From the NCBI GenBank assembly GCA_936450465.1, contig OW388299.1:35413548-35477547 (forward strand): a stretch of 64,000 bases of DNA, given 5' to 3'. Positions 46,470 through 59,610 of this stretch are shown here, in pieces (positions within the stretch are counted from its first letter, which is position 1; the number at the start of each line of letters is the position of its first letter). The translations under genes were made by a program, and so were the position numbers. This stretch comes from Gibbula magus. Its lineage: Eukaryota; Mollusca; Gastropoda; Trochida; Trochidae. The notes beneath the pieces were generated by a model. The model was not told the DNA's origin and ran no database searches. It saw only the letters and a list, made by a program, of their open reading frames with translations.

Positions 46470-47950
46470 AATAGATATATTCAAATAGTTATTCAAGATA
46501 TAAAACAATATTCAGAACTGTCGCATTTAGATTATATATATGTTTACTATATAACTAATATGTTAAGCATGTTATTTTATAAGACATTAGAATTCTTTTG
46601 GACGAAATTACAAGATAGTTGGACGAAATAGCCCATCTGACACTATTTAGTTTTGTTCATAAGAGTGAATATTAATTACAATAGAAACCAATCATATGTC
46701 TCATAGCAAATAGGTTTCCCCATTGGTTACTTTTTTACCTAAAATGCCAACTCGCAAATGATGATGTTCATATAAGTGGCGAAATCCCAATCTAGCGACG
46801 GATTCAACGTGACCCACTTTTAGCCATAAATCACATTCCAACTGTGGCACATGTTGATGGCTTTCTAATGGCGGATTCAGAAGGGGTGTTCAGCGGGTTC
46901 GAACGAAGACCAGAGTTGTAGATAGTTTTATGAACAAAGATGTAAGCTGTCTGAATTTCGTACCATGAGTTTGTCATAAAACAAAGTATTTTGAAAATAT
47001 AGACGCTGACGGATCTTCTTACTAAAGTACACAAAGATAGAAAGTACACAAGAAACCATTAAAGAGCGATCGAGTATCTTAGTGTTCAAATACAACGTTA
47101 TATCTACTTATATCGAAAACCTACTTATATCATTTATCAATCACTGAAAAAATCGTTTATCTACAGCATGACATATGATATGAGGTTTCATATCACGACA
47201 ATCTGATGAAGTGGGAACTATCTGGGTCACATGCACACTATGTCATCAACAGTCGTTATAGTTAAAATCCAGGCAAACAGAGTGGCGCCCGGTTTATTTG
47301 GCAAATAACATCGATATATTATATAAAATAATAAGTTTGATGAAGAAATAATGAAATGTTATCTCTCTTCATCAATGATGTGTATTAAATAGTTCTAGGT
47401 ATTTAACAAAAGTTGAATTCACTAACCATTGACACCACATGTTGTTCAGAAGTAAGATATTTTCTTTTTAAATAATAAAAATTTAATTCTTCAAAAAACA
47501 ACAAAGAGGGCATAGTCAGAAGAAATATTCTGTGCTGATTTTTTAAAAATTTCAAGTGAGACAAATTGACATTCTGTAAGGGATGAGAGTTGTTGCTTGT
47601 ACACATGTTCTGAAATAAAATGAAATTACTAGGGAGATTTTAATTTTTTTTCGATAAAATCGTAATTTGACAATAAAATAAGTCTCATTTCTTTAACATT
47701 TTACATCTTGAAGTGTTACAGAATGTAAGTAAAATATATCGTAAAAAACATTTTAATACATGATTTTCGAGCAACATTAAACATTATAGTCTACACCCTC
47801 CATTTAACAGGAGAAATTTCAATTCATGAAACGCTATTTTCATTATTATTTTTTTTACTGTAAATTCAAAATATTTATTTTGAATTTTAAAATATGAAAC
47901 GTATTCTATGGATACCCATTTTATGAAAAACATTATTTGATGGTATTCAA
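46470..47950. other. Duplicated intergenic sequence, no gene seen
   Basis: Matches 2976-4442. It is AT-rich without a coherent coding frame. Confidence 0.65.
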
Positions 47951-49024
47951 ATGAGGACAGCAAGTTATTATAATTATCTAGGCATCGTTTTTTCAACTAT
48001 ATTATCTTGGAGTGTTTGTACCAAGACACTTGTTGCCAAGGCAAGTAAAACTTTGTTCGCTTTAAGGCAATTACAGTTTAAATTCAAACATATTCCCCTT
48101 CATGTATTATTCAAACTTTATTATTGTAAAATAAAACCAATATTGTTGTATGGGCGGAGATATGGGGATATACAGAAAGAAATGTTGTAGATAAATTTCG
48201 TAATAATTTTTGTAAATTTGTTTTAGGTGTTGGTAAACACGTGTTAAGTAATGCAGCTTTAGCTGAATGTTGAAGATATAGTATTAAAGTTGATTATTAT
48301 TATAAATGTATCACATTTTGGTGTACATTGTTGAGAATGCCTAATTGATCGTTATCCTTAGCAAAGTTACAATTATATGTATAGATTAGATGCTCTTGGT
48401 AGAATTACGTGGGCTAAACAAAAACGAAATCTTTTAATCAGCATGGGTATAGTTATGTTTGGCTTGTCCAAGACATTGATAATCTATCTTTGTTTTTAGC
48501 ATCTTTTAAGCAGAGATTGATTGATTGTTCAAAACAAAATATTAACAGTAATATATTAAACTCATCGAAACTTGTACAATTTAAGAGTATCATATCAAAC
48601 TTCCATGTAGATAATCACATTCTGAAAATTAAGCTTAAAGATTTGAGGAAATATGTATGTCTATTAAAGTTTAATGCATTACCATTAAGATGATATATGT
48701 GGAAGGAAGCAAGTAGCACTGATTTTATTTGTAGAATGTGTTGTAGTAGTTTTTTAATGTGATAAGTATGAAACAATTAGACAGCAATATTTACCTTCAT
48801 GGAATGAATTGTAAAGCAGTTGCAAACTGATTTAGCTACTAATATCTGATGATGTGTTAGTTTTAATGAAGTGTGCTAAATCTATCAAATCAGCTCTTAA
48901 ATGTCGTTCACCTGTAAACTCAGTCATGTCTGTACTTATTGCCATTGAAACAGTATAAACTATATTTTAATTGTACATGGGCCGAAGGCCTACAACACTG
49001 AAATAAACTTCTGTTCTTTATTAA
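47951..49024 (+). mobile_element. Degraded LINE 3' fragment, unit 2 copy
   Basis: Same remnant as 4443-5518: 47951-48190 encodes YLGIVFSTILSWS and KTLFALRQL, and 48490-48693 ends in KYVCLLKFNALPLR. Several frameshifts and stops. Here the region after it is uninterrupted, with the single copy of the 363-bp segment at 48786-49149. Confidence 0.83.
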
Positions 49025-49149
49025 AACTTGAATTTATAAAAAAAATAACTTTTCTTATACTCTTCTTTTTATTCAAAATTTAACTTCAAAATTATAAGGA
49101 TAATGTCCAAAATAGGCCTTCGGAGATTTATTCCCCACGAATCATCCCA

Positions 49150-50509
49150 CCTGCCGAGGTCATGACCTCTTAGCATCGGTATTTGGCAAGGCGTAGGACC
49201 AAACGGGAACTTCTGATAGTCATAATTTTTATTTTTGGGTCTTTATAGCATTATAGCAAAGGCATGCACATTATATTGCAAGATAATTATCGAGATGTTG
49301 ATGCCCTTTATGCCAAATTATGTTGGCAAAAAAGCAATGAAGACTGGCATTTGGTAAACATGAAGTCTGACGTCACGGGTTTATGCATAGCGACCACATA
49401 AACCCGGATATGAAAGGTGCGTGAAAATTGATGTGACTGCATTGTTTCACAGATGGAAAGATACAAAAGTTAGAGCAGTTACACCGATTCAGATGTAAAC
49501 AATTTGACCATGGAGACAACTGACTTGAGATATGCTACCTAGAGTGACATAATAAATAAATGCCATTTAGATAGTGAACAAATATACCATTGTTACATTT
49601 GTGATAACACCTTTTTCAAAAGTACAAATTATTGCACTTGTGGAATTCGAACCCACACCCTCAGAGTACGACAACTATCGCCAATACTGACCGTACCAAC
49701 AGCTTACCACACGACCACATGGCTTCGACAAAAACCGAGGTTCACAATCGATAGTTATGCTAATTTTACATTCAGTACCCCTCTGATAGACGTAAATTGG
49801 CGTAGTTCCCAAGGCTGAATACATTAGAAATGTAACAATGTTATATTTGTTCACTATCTAAATGGTATATATTTCTAATGCATTCACCCTTGGGAGCTGC
49901 GCCAATCGAGCTGTGAGGTTATCGAGTCACTGCCAAGGAACAGAAACTTCCACTTACATACAAATTACACTTACATCACTTCTCACATTTGTCAAATCAT
50001 CTAAAAATGAAGATCCCTTTAGGACATTGTTTTACAATCCATTAAGATACATTTGAAGCTAATGTTATTTTCTCATTAACTTTATTTTTGTTTATGTGTT
50101 ATGTTTTCATCAGTGCTGGGCTGTAAAATTATCATACCACAGTAATTAAAAGACATAAAGGTTTATCTTGATTTCGTCACAGTTTTGAAATGTGAACACC
50201 TATAAGACAATACCTAGCTTTCAGTGGTAAAGTGTAACTTTCAATACTGCACTCAGCGCAAATAAATTGATTACTAATTAAAGAGGTCTTAACAAAGTTA
50301 TTTATTCACAGGTTTGAAAGAATTGACAACGCTTCACAATGAAAAAATCCTTATTATGAAATAAGGATAAATGGTACCGACCATTTGTGTTATCTTCTAA
50401 TAAACCCAATTCTCAAAAGGTACGTGTGAAAGTGCTTGAAAGTTACAATTTCTTCTAGAAAATACACCAAAACGTTGTTATACTTGGTTTTGACTGTTGC
50501 TGCGACTTA
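49150..50509. other. Intergenic sequence upstream of gene B
   Basis: Matches 7294-8670 and includes the 303-bp TIR element (49563-49865) with a tRNA-like stretch at about 49642-49730. No other gene. Confidence 0.6.
49563..49865. mobile_element. 303-bp TIR element, unit 2 copy
   Basis: 38-bp inverted repeats at 49563-49600 and 49828-49865; same structure as 7724-8026. Confidence 0.75.
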
Positions 50510-50579
50510 GGAGAAAAGATCAAAAGATTAAATTGCCTCCTGATTTACTGTCAATATTGATTACAGTCGACACAATGTC
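50510..50579 (+). promoter_or_regulatory. Conserved upstream block of gene B
   Basis: Nearly the same as the gene A block (8671-8740) and shares its core with C, C' and D. Confidence 0.55.
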
Positions 50580-50706
50580 AAATAGGTTATCTTTAGAACT
50601 ACAATAACTTATTCAAATTATTTCCTAGAAATAATTTTGTCATAAGAAAGTATCTTTATCATCCACAGTAGCAACAATTCGTTGTTCTGGGGGCGACTAA
50701 GTGAGA

Positions 50707-52548
50707 ATGACTCTTCAGTTGTTCCTAGTTTCAATCATTCGACTTCTTTTCCTGGCCTCTTCGTGTGCTTACCATCACGCGAGACAACCCTTTGGTCCCA
50801 AAATGTGCGATGAACTTTGTGAGAAGCAGGCAGATTGTTGTTCCTACAGCTTTCATCATGTTTATCTGAACTGCGAGTTGATGCCATCAAGAAACTATAA
50901 TGACAGTAGCATTGTTTCAATGAAGAAAGTAAGTCCGTTATTGATCCTTATAACCTTAAAAATTTCGTCGCAACAATAACTTTATAAATACATAAACACA
51001 CTTTAAAACCAGACAGCATACACGATGTAAATAAAAAATGTTCATCACTTTCGAGTGCAGTCATGTTTCAAGTACATTCCTTGCAAAATGTCATAACGAT
51101 ATATTTTTTCCTAGAGAAATTCAACAAAGTGTTTGGACATGTCAAAGGTTCCTAATTCAAGAACATCCAAACTATCACGTAAGTATTGAAATTGTATGAT
51201 GAAATAGCGTTTAGAGATATATATGCTGATCAAGAGGATTTTGTTTTCACTGTAATATCCCTTCTTTCATTGAGTGACGGATAAAGCCGATATTTGCACG
51301 AGTGGCGCAGCCACGAGTGTAAATATAGGCTAAGCCTTTATACCTTTAAAAGAGCTCTGTCAACGCCAAACCATTGTTTCGCTGTCGCCTAGCGACGGCG
51401 ATGCCGTTGCATTGATTGTAGAAGTGACGTCATGTCATTGAACCTTGACGTCATCCCCTCTATGAAATGTTCACTGTGTTGAGAAACTGATATCGAACTG
51501 CATTGGTGATTTCTCTAACTGATAAAACTCAGACAATCAATTCCAAGCATATAATCAAATTATAATTGAAATCTGAAGAAGGTCTCATCATTATGAAGTC
51601 CACAAGCGTAATACCACCAAATAGTATTTTGCAACCTAAAATTTCATAATTCATGCAATGCTAATCCAATGATTAAAACTATACAGCACATTACTTAAAA
51701 ATGCCAAATACCATTTTTCAACAGATGGAGCAGATAACGAATTGCATGGCAGTCGAGCAAAGAACAAGTTTCTGGATATTCGACCTCAGTTGATGGTCAT
51801 CCCTGAGCTTAAAAAACAAAATGTTATCTTACTTAATCTTCACAAAATGATTAAAATAGAAAGTAAAATGAATTTCGCCACTGGCATTGCAGCAATTGCA
51901 TATATGGCCTCTGTTCAAAGACTTATAATTTCAAAGTATTATCCTTCACCATTTATAATGTCACATGATCTTAAGCTTCGGTCAAGTGATGTCATCATTC
52001 AAGATTTCTCTCCAAAACATTTTGCAACAGATGGAGAACGCAAATTGATATTTTTCATTCATAAAGCGAAATCAAAGTCTAGCCCTATGCAATTGTATAA
52101 GATAAAACTTGATTTGAAACAATCCTCAGTAATCAAGAAATATAAGGGCTTTCCTTCATCTTACATTTTGGCAAATCCATCAAATCAAACACTGTTCTGC
52201 GCCATCCCGCGCTTTATTATCGAAATTAGCTACAACGGAGAAACAAGAAGGAAGTGGAAAACATCTCATATACTTCTTGGAATGTGTTTGGATGACAGAG
52301 GACAAACTCTGTATTACATCTATCATAAATCAATAAAGGGAGTCGCTCTAGGAACATCCAAGAAGACAGAAACGATAATTGATTTACGTAGGCAAATCAA
52401 ACAGTTGGTTTACTACAACAATACACTTTTCGTTATGTCCCGGTTCAATCGAGTTGTTGTTGTAAATGTATCCTCAGGAGCTGTTATTGATGAAGTGGAT
52501 CTGAGACTGAGAAGAAAGGCAAGTCCTCCCATGTGTATTATACCGTAA
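50707..52548 (+). CDS. Gene B: secreted six-cysteine / YWTD-like propeller protein, 369 aa, intact
   Basis: Exons 50707-50928, 51115-51178 and 51725-52548, all with GT-AG borders, join to 369 codons plus stop. Residues 1-21 are a hydrophobic signal peptide. Cysteines are at 34, 38, 44, 45, 56 and 80, with the N-S-T sequon at 76-78. RQPFGPKM at 26-33 is near-invariant in the family. Exon 3 shows about five repeats of the form D/N-x4-5-L-hydrophobic: about 150-165, 195-208 (FATDGERKLIFFIH), 242-255 (ILANPSNQTLFCA), 280-296 (GMCLDDRGQTLYYIY) and 323-333. They resemble LDL-receptor class B (YWTD) propeller strands, though too few for a standard six-bladed ring. The cysteine part recalls the PAN/apple core, but this is weak. 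Probably secreted; partner and role are unknown. A candidate poly(A) signal is at 53169. Confidence 0.88.
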
Positions 52549-55500
52549 CATATACATGGCATATGGATTATCGGGTAAAAGATAATTCACACCTCAATGG
52601 TTTTATCATGTGTATCTATGATTTTCAGTTACACATATCTTAAAGTTGTGGATGTGGTACTCTTAAAATGAATAGTACAATTAGGCATCATTCAAGGAAT
52701 ACTTCTACGTGTTTTTTTAAATACAAACTTGAAATTTTAAATCGGAAACTTCTGCTAAAATTAATTTGAATAACACACAACGGTTCATTGACATATTAGA
52801 CATGATTATATGTGAAACTCTTTAATGTGCCTCATTCTGCCCACAATATTACAACATGGTAAATGTGATAAGTGGTTATTTTGCTGTAAATTCCATTTCT
52901 TACCCCAGTCTAAATTAAGATGTTTCAACTGAAAATTAATCAGTGACCAATTAATTTATTCAAACTACTGCAGAAAAGTATCATCGCGCCATAATCAAAT
53001 GCATCTCTTTTCTTTCAAATTATTGAACTAATCGAAACAAGGTGATTACTTTCTTTTGCCCGTTAGTTTATCTGTAGTGGTAATACACGTCCTGGGATAA
53101 ACAACTAAGCTATTCATATTGCAGCATGGAATATATGTTCGAATACAAGTGTAAGATGTAAGAGAGAAAATAAACATTATTTGGAAGAGTTGATTTATTA
53201 TATTAAATTCGTAAATGAGCCATCAACTAAAGGGGACACGTTTAACTCTATTAGGCCTATAAGGCGAGTTTGGGTTATGGCATGGGCTGACATCAGTCTG
53301 TCATCAGTTCTTCTTCCATATTTGACATTTTCATCTTCTCCGCCATAACCATTGCGACCCAACACTTAAAATTTCAATTAACGTTTGTTCGTTGTGTACT
53401 AGAAAGAATGAAACAGTAAATCTGAATGAACGTGCGGGAGAAAGAATGGCTGAAACAGTGAATGTACGTATCCGGGATAGAAATAACGAAACAGTGAATC
53501 AGAATACACATGTCGTGATGTAATGAATGTAGAAGGGGTGAGTCAGAATGCCCATGTCTGGAGGAGTGAAACAGTGGTAGATCTTCTGGTTCCAGCAACA
53601 CAGGTTTGTGTTGGTCATCATTGACCCTGATATGATTCCGACTCTGCTGTCCATGACATCTGAAGATCGTGTCGATATTGTTGGATGATATCTTTAGTGT
53701 TGTGAACGTGCTAGTGTCTGTAAGTCTGCAACGAATTGCAAAAAGGGACATCGTATAATTGACAACTGAACATGTCATGAAATGAAACAAGAAGAATGTT
53801 AATGTAAGGAAATGAGGGAAAGTATGAAAGCAAAGTGAAAGTATTAGAACGAAGGACAAGTATAAGCGAATATGAGTAATTGCAAATAAGATATATTGAT
53901 GTGTGTTGTTTATATGTTTCAAAGTGTTTTCATACATTCCGTGTTTAAAAATGATGCGAAAACTGAGGGACCAATCTCTATAAGCTACTTCTGCGTTTAA
54001 TAGTTGCTATTGTTCCTGGTACATTCTTAGTGTTTGATCCAAGGTTTGTCAAATTAAATTAATTTAATTTCCGCTGTTATGCTTTAATTTTAATCTTTAA
54101 AATTGTTCTTTTAACAAATACATAATCGAAAGCATTTAGCAAATTATCCATATTTTAAATACACACAATATTAAGACAGATTAACATCATTAGTTTAAAA
54201 GATTTCAATTTGAATAGTTAGGACTGTTGTTAACCAACGGAATAGAAATATTCATATAGTTATTTCAGAAATGAAATAATGTTTAGATCTTTCGAAAGCA
54301 GTGGATGAAATTACAAAAAACCTTTCGAAATAATAATTCTTGAGGATGAAATTACAAGATAAGTGAGTGAAATAATACATACCCTTTGCCTTTATGCTAT
54401 TTGTTCATAAGAGTTGCTTTAGAATAGCAAGCAATCATATCTCTTATCACAAAGAGGTTTTACCACGGGTTGACAAATAAGCCAAATTCTATCTGAAATA
54501 TTATTTCTTTATTTATTAGTTTAATCTGTCACACATTTCGGGATCATTCGGTTGATCTTCAATGACAGGCATGTAATTGGTGAAATTAGAATCAATTTGT
54601 AAATGTGACAACATCATCGCTTCTCTACAGTCCTGCAGTACTAAAGTACTGAAGTTCTGAATGTTAACGGCGATTTGATTGGCTGTATGTAAGAAGCTGG
54701 TAAGGGGCATAACTCTTGATCACAATATATGCCACTGCTTGGTTTCAACGGTTTTGTTGCTGATGGGGGCAAGGTAAAAAACGGATTTAAAAGATGGGGT
54801 CAATACTAAGACGTGACATGACGTCATATTCATGTATGCAGCTGTTTTAATGTGTGTATCATGCCCTATAAATCTTCTTAATAGTATTTCTCAAGGCATG
54901 TATTGTACTTAATATTCTAATGAATTCTTACCAAATTTTGAAATATGAAGGCTTTGTCAGCAGGCTCTTACGTTGAATCACCTCCCATACAGTGAAATTG
55001 GCATGCATTATCGTTTATTAAGTTTAAGTCAAATATAAACAATATTTTCTAAATAATCATGGGAACCTCTTTCAGAATGTTTCATTCTAAACCTTCAATC
55101 ATTCATATCATATTAAATATGCTATAATGGGAGTTACAAAGCAATGGTTCAAAAATAACGAAAGTTGATACAAAGCTGTACTGCCGACATGGCATCACAA
55201 TTCAACCAAATTTCAACATTCGAAAAGTGGCGTACAAAATTGGTTGTTGAACGTCTCGAACTGAAAGCAAACAAATTGTGAAATCAAAATTCCTGCTGTG
55301 ATAACGTTCATGTTTACATAGAGTTCATTTGGAATTTTACAACAAATTAAGTATCTTAAAAACTTCACTTTTCGAGAATAAACTACTTACTTTATGAATA
55401 AGATTGTAACAAAAGGATATATTTAGTTAGAATTTGTTCTCACATGATTCAAGGAAGTAACATCGCCTCACAGTGATACAGAACCTTTCAACACCTAACA

Positions 55501-55687
55501 CAATCCCAGTTATCCAGGCAGGATAAATTAAATTGAACGTTTTCTTATTTAAATTCCAATTAAACCAATCTATATTAACAAATGTGTATATGACCTTAAT
55601 ACTGTAAATATTGAAATTATATCATTTGATTTGATAGCAAACACGGCATGTTTAAAAATTAGTATTGGGAATCGTGAGTTTTGGCGT
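52549..55687. other. Intergenic region between genes B and C'
   Basis: Shared with 10712-14670 minus the unit-1 insertions. A degenerate minisatellite with GAAACAGTGAATC-like motifs lies at about 53403-53580. Minus-strand frames there are repetitive and not supported as genes. Confidence 0.5.
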
Positions 55688-55740
55688 GGGAAAAGATCAA
55701 ACGATTAAACTGCCTCGTGATTTACAGTGGACATTGATTA
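55688..55740 (+). promoter_or_regulatory. Conserved upstream block of gene C'
   Basis: GGGAAAAGATCAAACGATTA then CTGCCTCGTGATTTACAG, as in gene C. A TATAAAT lies near 55791. Confidence 0.5.
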
Positions 55741-55921
55741 TTTTCAAAAACAAAATGTCCAACGATTTTTATTTTTCCAAAGAGAATTGCTATAAATCAT
55801 AATCTTACAGAGTTCAAATAGAACTAGAAATATGTTTAGTTTAAAACAAAGATTTGTCATTTCTAGGTATCTCTACCACCATCTGTAACGACAAATTATC
55901 CTGCTGACTTTGTGACTCATC

Positions 55922-58845
55922 ATGCATCATCAGTTGTTGTTCACATTTATCACTGGACTCATCTCATTATCATCTGGTCTTTACCATCGTACGAGACAAC
56001 CTTTTGGTCCTAAAATGTGTGATGACCTTTGTGTCAGGCAGACAGATTGTTGTTTCTACAGCTTCAACCAACCTTATCTGACATGCAGTTTGATGCCAGC
56101 AAGAACCAATACAGAAAGTAATGTATTTTCAGTGAAAAAAGTAAGCAAGGTATTGGACTTAGTCGTGATAATTACTTAATACATATAGACTGCAGAACAC
56201 AAGACAAACATATTAAAAAATTACAATTCTGTCAAGTTCAATAATCCCATGTTATCATTAGCAGCCTCGACTTAGTCAGGGCCGCTATCAGTTTTTGCGC
56301 AGTTTCCATCGCCGCCGCCTTCACAGCTGCGTTTTGTATTGGTTAGAACTTTTTTCCTATAAGGTTTTGAGAACTCATATACATAACTTCTTACTTATAC
56401 CCCTAGGGAATTATTTTGACATGTTCACATTCAAGGTCAAAGGTCAAGGTCAGGAGTTCTGAAATCGCTAAAAAAATCCTTGTAAACACGATAACTTGAA
56501 ACATATTTGTGCTATCAGGCTCTTATATGGTGCATATCAACTATGGAGAAAGGCCAAGATTTGAAAAGGTTTTCGCTAACAACCGTCAAAGGTCAAGTTC
56601 ATAGCGAGGTCACGACTTAAACATGCTTTTGCAGAAATGTCCTATTTTAACTATTAACACTTTGAATCATTACATGATTGTGATACACAATGAAAAGTGA
56701 TCATTGATTGTGTGAGCTTGAATTTTAAGGGACAAGGTCACCAGTTCTGAAATCACTAAATAACTTTTTTCCAAGAAGGTATCAACACCCCATATACATA
56801 GCTTCTTTCTTATACACCTTGGGAATTATTTTGACATGCTTACCTTCAAGGTCAAAGGTCAAGGTCATTAGTTCTGAAATCACTACAAAAATCCTTGTAA
56901 AAACGATAACTTCAAATAAAAATTGTCCTGTCACTCTTATTTGGTATATATGAACTATGGAGAAAGACCAAGATTTGAATACGTTTTCGCTAAAATCTGT
57001 CAAAGGTCAAGGTCACAGCGAGATCAAAACTTAAGCATCCTTTTGTGAATGTGCCTTATGTTAACTATGAACACTTTGAGTCATTGCATGATTGTTATAC
57101 ACAATGAAAAATAATCATTGATTGTGTCACCTTGAAGGTCAAAGGTCGAGGTCATGAGATATTGGTTAAGGCCATGTTAATCCTTTGATCCAATTTTGAA
57201 ATCAGAAATAGGTTTTAAGAACAAACTTGTGAAAAGTGACCCCAGTGATGATTCAACTTGTTAGAATAACTTGAATAATGAAACAAATGCTGACGAGAAG
57301 GCGGGGCTGCTCTGCTTTTGCGGTGTCCCACAAACGCTCACCTAGTTTCAACATATATTCCTGCAAACCATATATTTGATGACAGTTGTTTACTTTTAGG
57401 GAAATACCACAATATGTTTGAAAATAAAGATTCCTAATTCAAGGAAGTCAAGTGGACCATGTGAGTATTGATAATATCATTTTTCCCACATTAGGGGCTT
57501 TATACATTTAAAAAATCGTTTTGTATAAACCATTTTTAAAGGTACATCCATTGTGTTGAGTCACATATTCCAAACGTTATAAATGGTGTCACTTTATCGA
57601 GAAGTACTGACTGTTACCTAAAACTACCATTTATATGATAATCGACTAAGTATATAGACGATATGAAGGTAAAAGTAGTGACTTCTGATCGAAAACCGGA
57701 CAATGCATCGCAATTGACGCACGCCAATGAGTCAAACGTAATTTTGGAAATTTTATTTAAAACAGCCAAAATAAAAAATTTGGGTTGACAATGTCAAATA
57801 AATACTGTGCATGTAAATGGGACCTGCAGTTTTGGTTTCTTCACATGCATAATGATGATGTATTTGCCGATTGGGGGTAAATATGCAAGCTGAGTGAATT
57901 TGTTTGTATTGTAAACAACACATATGGTGAGTTGGAATGTATTAAAGCCAAATAATTGTTTATAATGGATGCACCTTTAATGAAGGCAAATATTCGATGT
58001 TTAACACACTTGCTGATTGTCAAATTTGTTTCATACACCATTAATTAACAGATAAAAACGAAGGAAGAAAGAGGGACTTGTCAACGAGACAACGTGTAAT
58101 ACTCTTTGCACCATCTAAGAGGATTATCCTTCTAGAACTACAGAAACTGACTAAACTGAAAAGTGACATTAAATTCAAATTTCAAGTCGCATCCGCAACG
58201 TATGTGTCTTCAATGGACAGCATAGTTCTTTCGAAGTATGCTCCCTCAATGATTCTATCTGTCGATCTCAAAAGTAAGTCTTTTAACACAATCCTGAAAG
58301 GATATACTCCCCGATTTCTGGATGTAGATGGAGAACAGAATTTAGTCTGCTTCATCGTTGCCAAGAGGTTATCCAGATTGTCCTCAACAAAGTTATATAA
58401 GATACAGATTGGCATAAACAAGACTTCGATGATCAAAACCTATAAGCAAAGTCCTTCACAGGTTTTGGTCAATCCATCAACACACACTGTGTTCTCCGCC
58501 ATTGAAGATTTCATTCTTGAAATGGAATATGATGGAACGACAGCAAGAAGAATTGCAACAAATCACCGAACTCGGGGAATGTGTTTAGATGACAAAGGAC
58601 AGACATTGTATTACATCTACAGTAAGTACATAATGGGGATAAATTTGAACCAAGTAAATAACACCGAAATGATAAGAAAAACACATACGAAAAACAAAGG
58701 ACTATTTTACTACAACTCTACATTATTTGTTTTATCTCTTTTCAACCAAATAACTGCTGTTAATATAAACGCAAGGGTTGATATCGCCTACAAAGATCTT
58801 GGGATCGTATCAACGGCAAAACTTCCAATGTTTGCGTTACCCTAA
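55922..58845 (+). CDS. Gene C': intact 357-aa paralogue of gene C
   Basis: Exons 55922-56140, 57400-57460 and 58052-58845 have the same lengths, phases and splice borders as gene C (219 + 61 + 794 nt). Signal peptide, six-cysteine module and propeller repeats are kept, and the glycines flanking MCLDD that gene C has lost are present (RGMCLDDKGQTLYYIY). About 15-20 residues differ from C, among them T for R after the YHR of exon 1 and I for K before the sixth cysteine. Intron 1 carries the same AGGTCA-rich repeat. Function is unknown; presumably secreted. Confidence 0.87.
56265..57340. repeat. AGGTCA-rich repeat inside intron 1 of gene C'
   Basis: Counterpart of 16130-17265, with the same two-block structure and direct-repeat half-sites (for example TCAAGGTCAAAGGTCAAGG near 56850). 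Present before the unit duplication. Confidence 0.65.
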
Positions 58846-59080
58846 TGTCAAACTCATTAAAATCAAATCGAAGGTAGTACAAATACCTCGCTGACTTCTT
58901 GATCTGAATACTGCTCTGCTGGAACCATGTCCAATTACCTTTCACTCCAGCCAATCAGCGACGAGGCTAGTGAATTGTCTGACAGGTTGTTAAGAGGTGT
59001 TGTGATACGTTTTCAATATTATATGTTTTATACCTTTGCATTTCATTTCTTCATGTACTTATTATGATATTCTAGAAAAC

Positions 59081-59170
<90 letters not shown>

Positions 59171-59610
59171 GTCACACTCGGCAACAGTGCCGTGTTTCAT
59201 GACACGTAATGTCACTTCGGATTTTTCTAACCAAAAATGAGTGAATAACCGCCAATGGTCAACCGATTATGACAAAATAAAGTTGTTCATGTACCGGAAT
59301 AATTATTCTTTCCACACAACCAGATGCTATCCACATCTCGGGGAAAAGAGCCTCGACAGACGATTTCACCATAGTATTACCTTGAACGAATACATGCGTT
59401 GCCAAAATTGCCACATTTTCGTCAACCAATATCCCAGAGTGTTTTAAAAACCTGAATCCTAAATCTACCCCGTCAATGTTATTATGCAATTTTAAATAGA
59501 TGTGTCACAGTGCAACCATGTTTGCAGATTCTTTGACTTGATTTCGGGTAGCAAATTGTATTCTTTCACCGTGAATACCCTACAAGTAATCAACATTGCC
59601 TACTCTTAAG
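58846..59610. other. Downstream region of gene C', no gene seen
   Basis: Related to 18789-20120 but shortened. The left end of the outer TIR element is missing and an (AT)n tract stands near that position. Confidence 0.5.
59082..59166 (+). repeat. (AT)n microsatellite
   Basis: About 42 uninterrupted AT dinucleotides. Confidence 0.97.

Noticed and set aside
53374..53937. Minus-strand frame of 187 codons
   Set aside because: It overlaps the same degenerate minisatellite and is not conserved as a frame in unit 1.
8868..58845. C-C-CC-C-C cysteine order as a knottin or toxin-like peptide
   Set aside because: The order alone is not diagnostic. The 23-residue last loop, the intron inside the module and the attached large propeller-like domain do not fit a small knotted peptide.
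59082..59166. (AT)n tract as a replication origin
   Set aside because: A simple dinucleotide run has no specific supporting feature.
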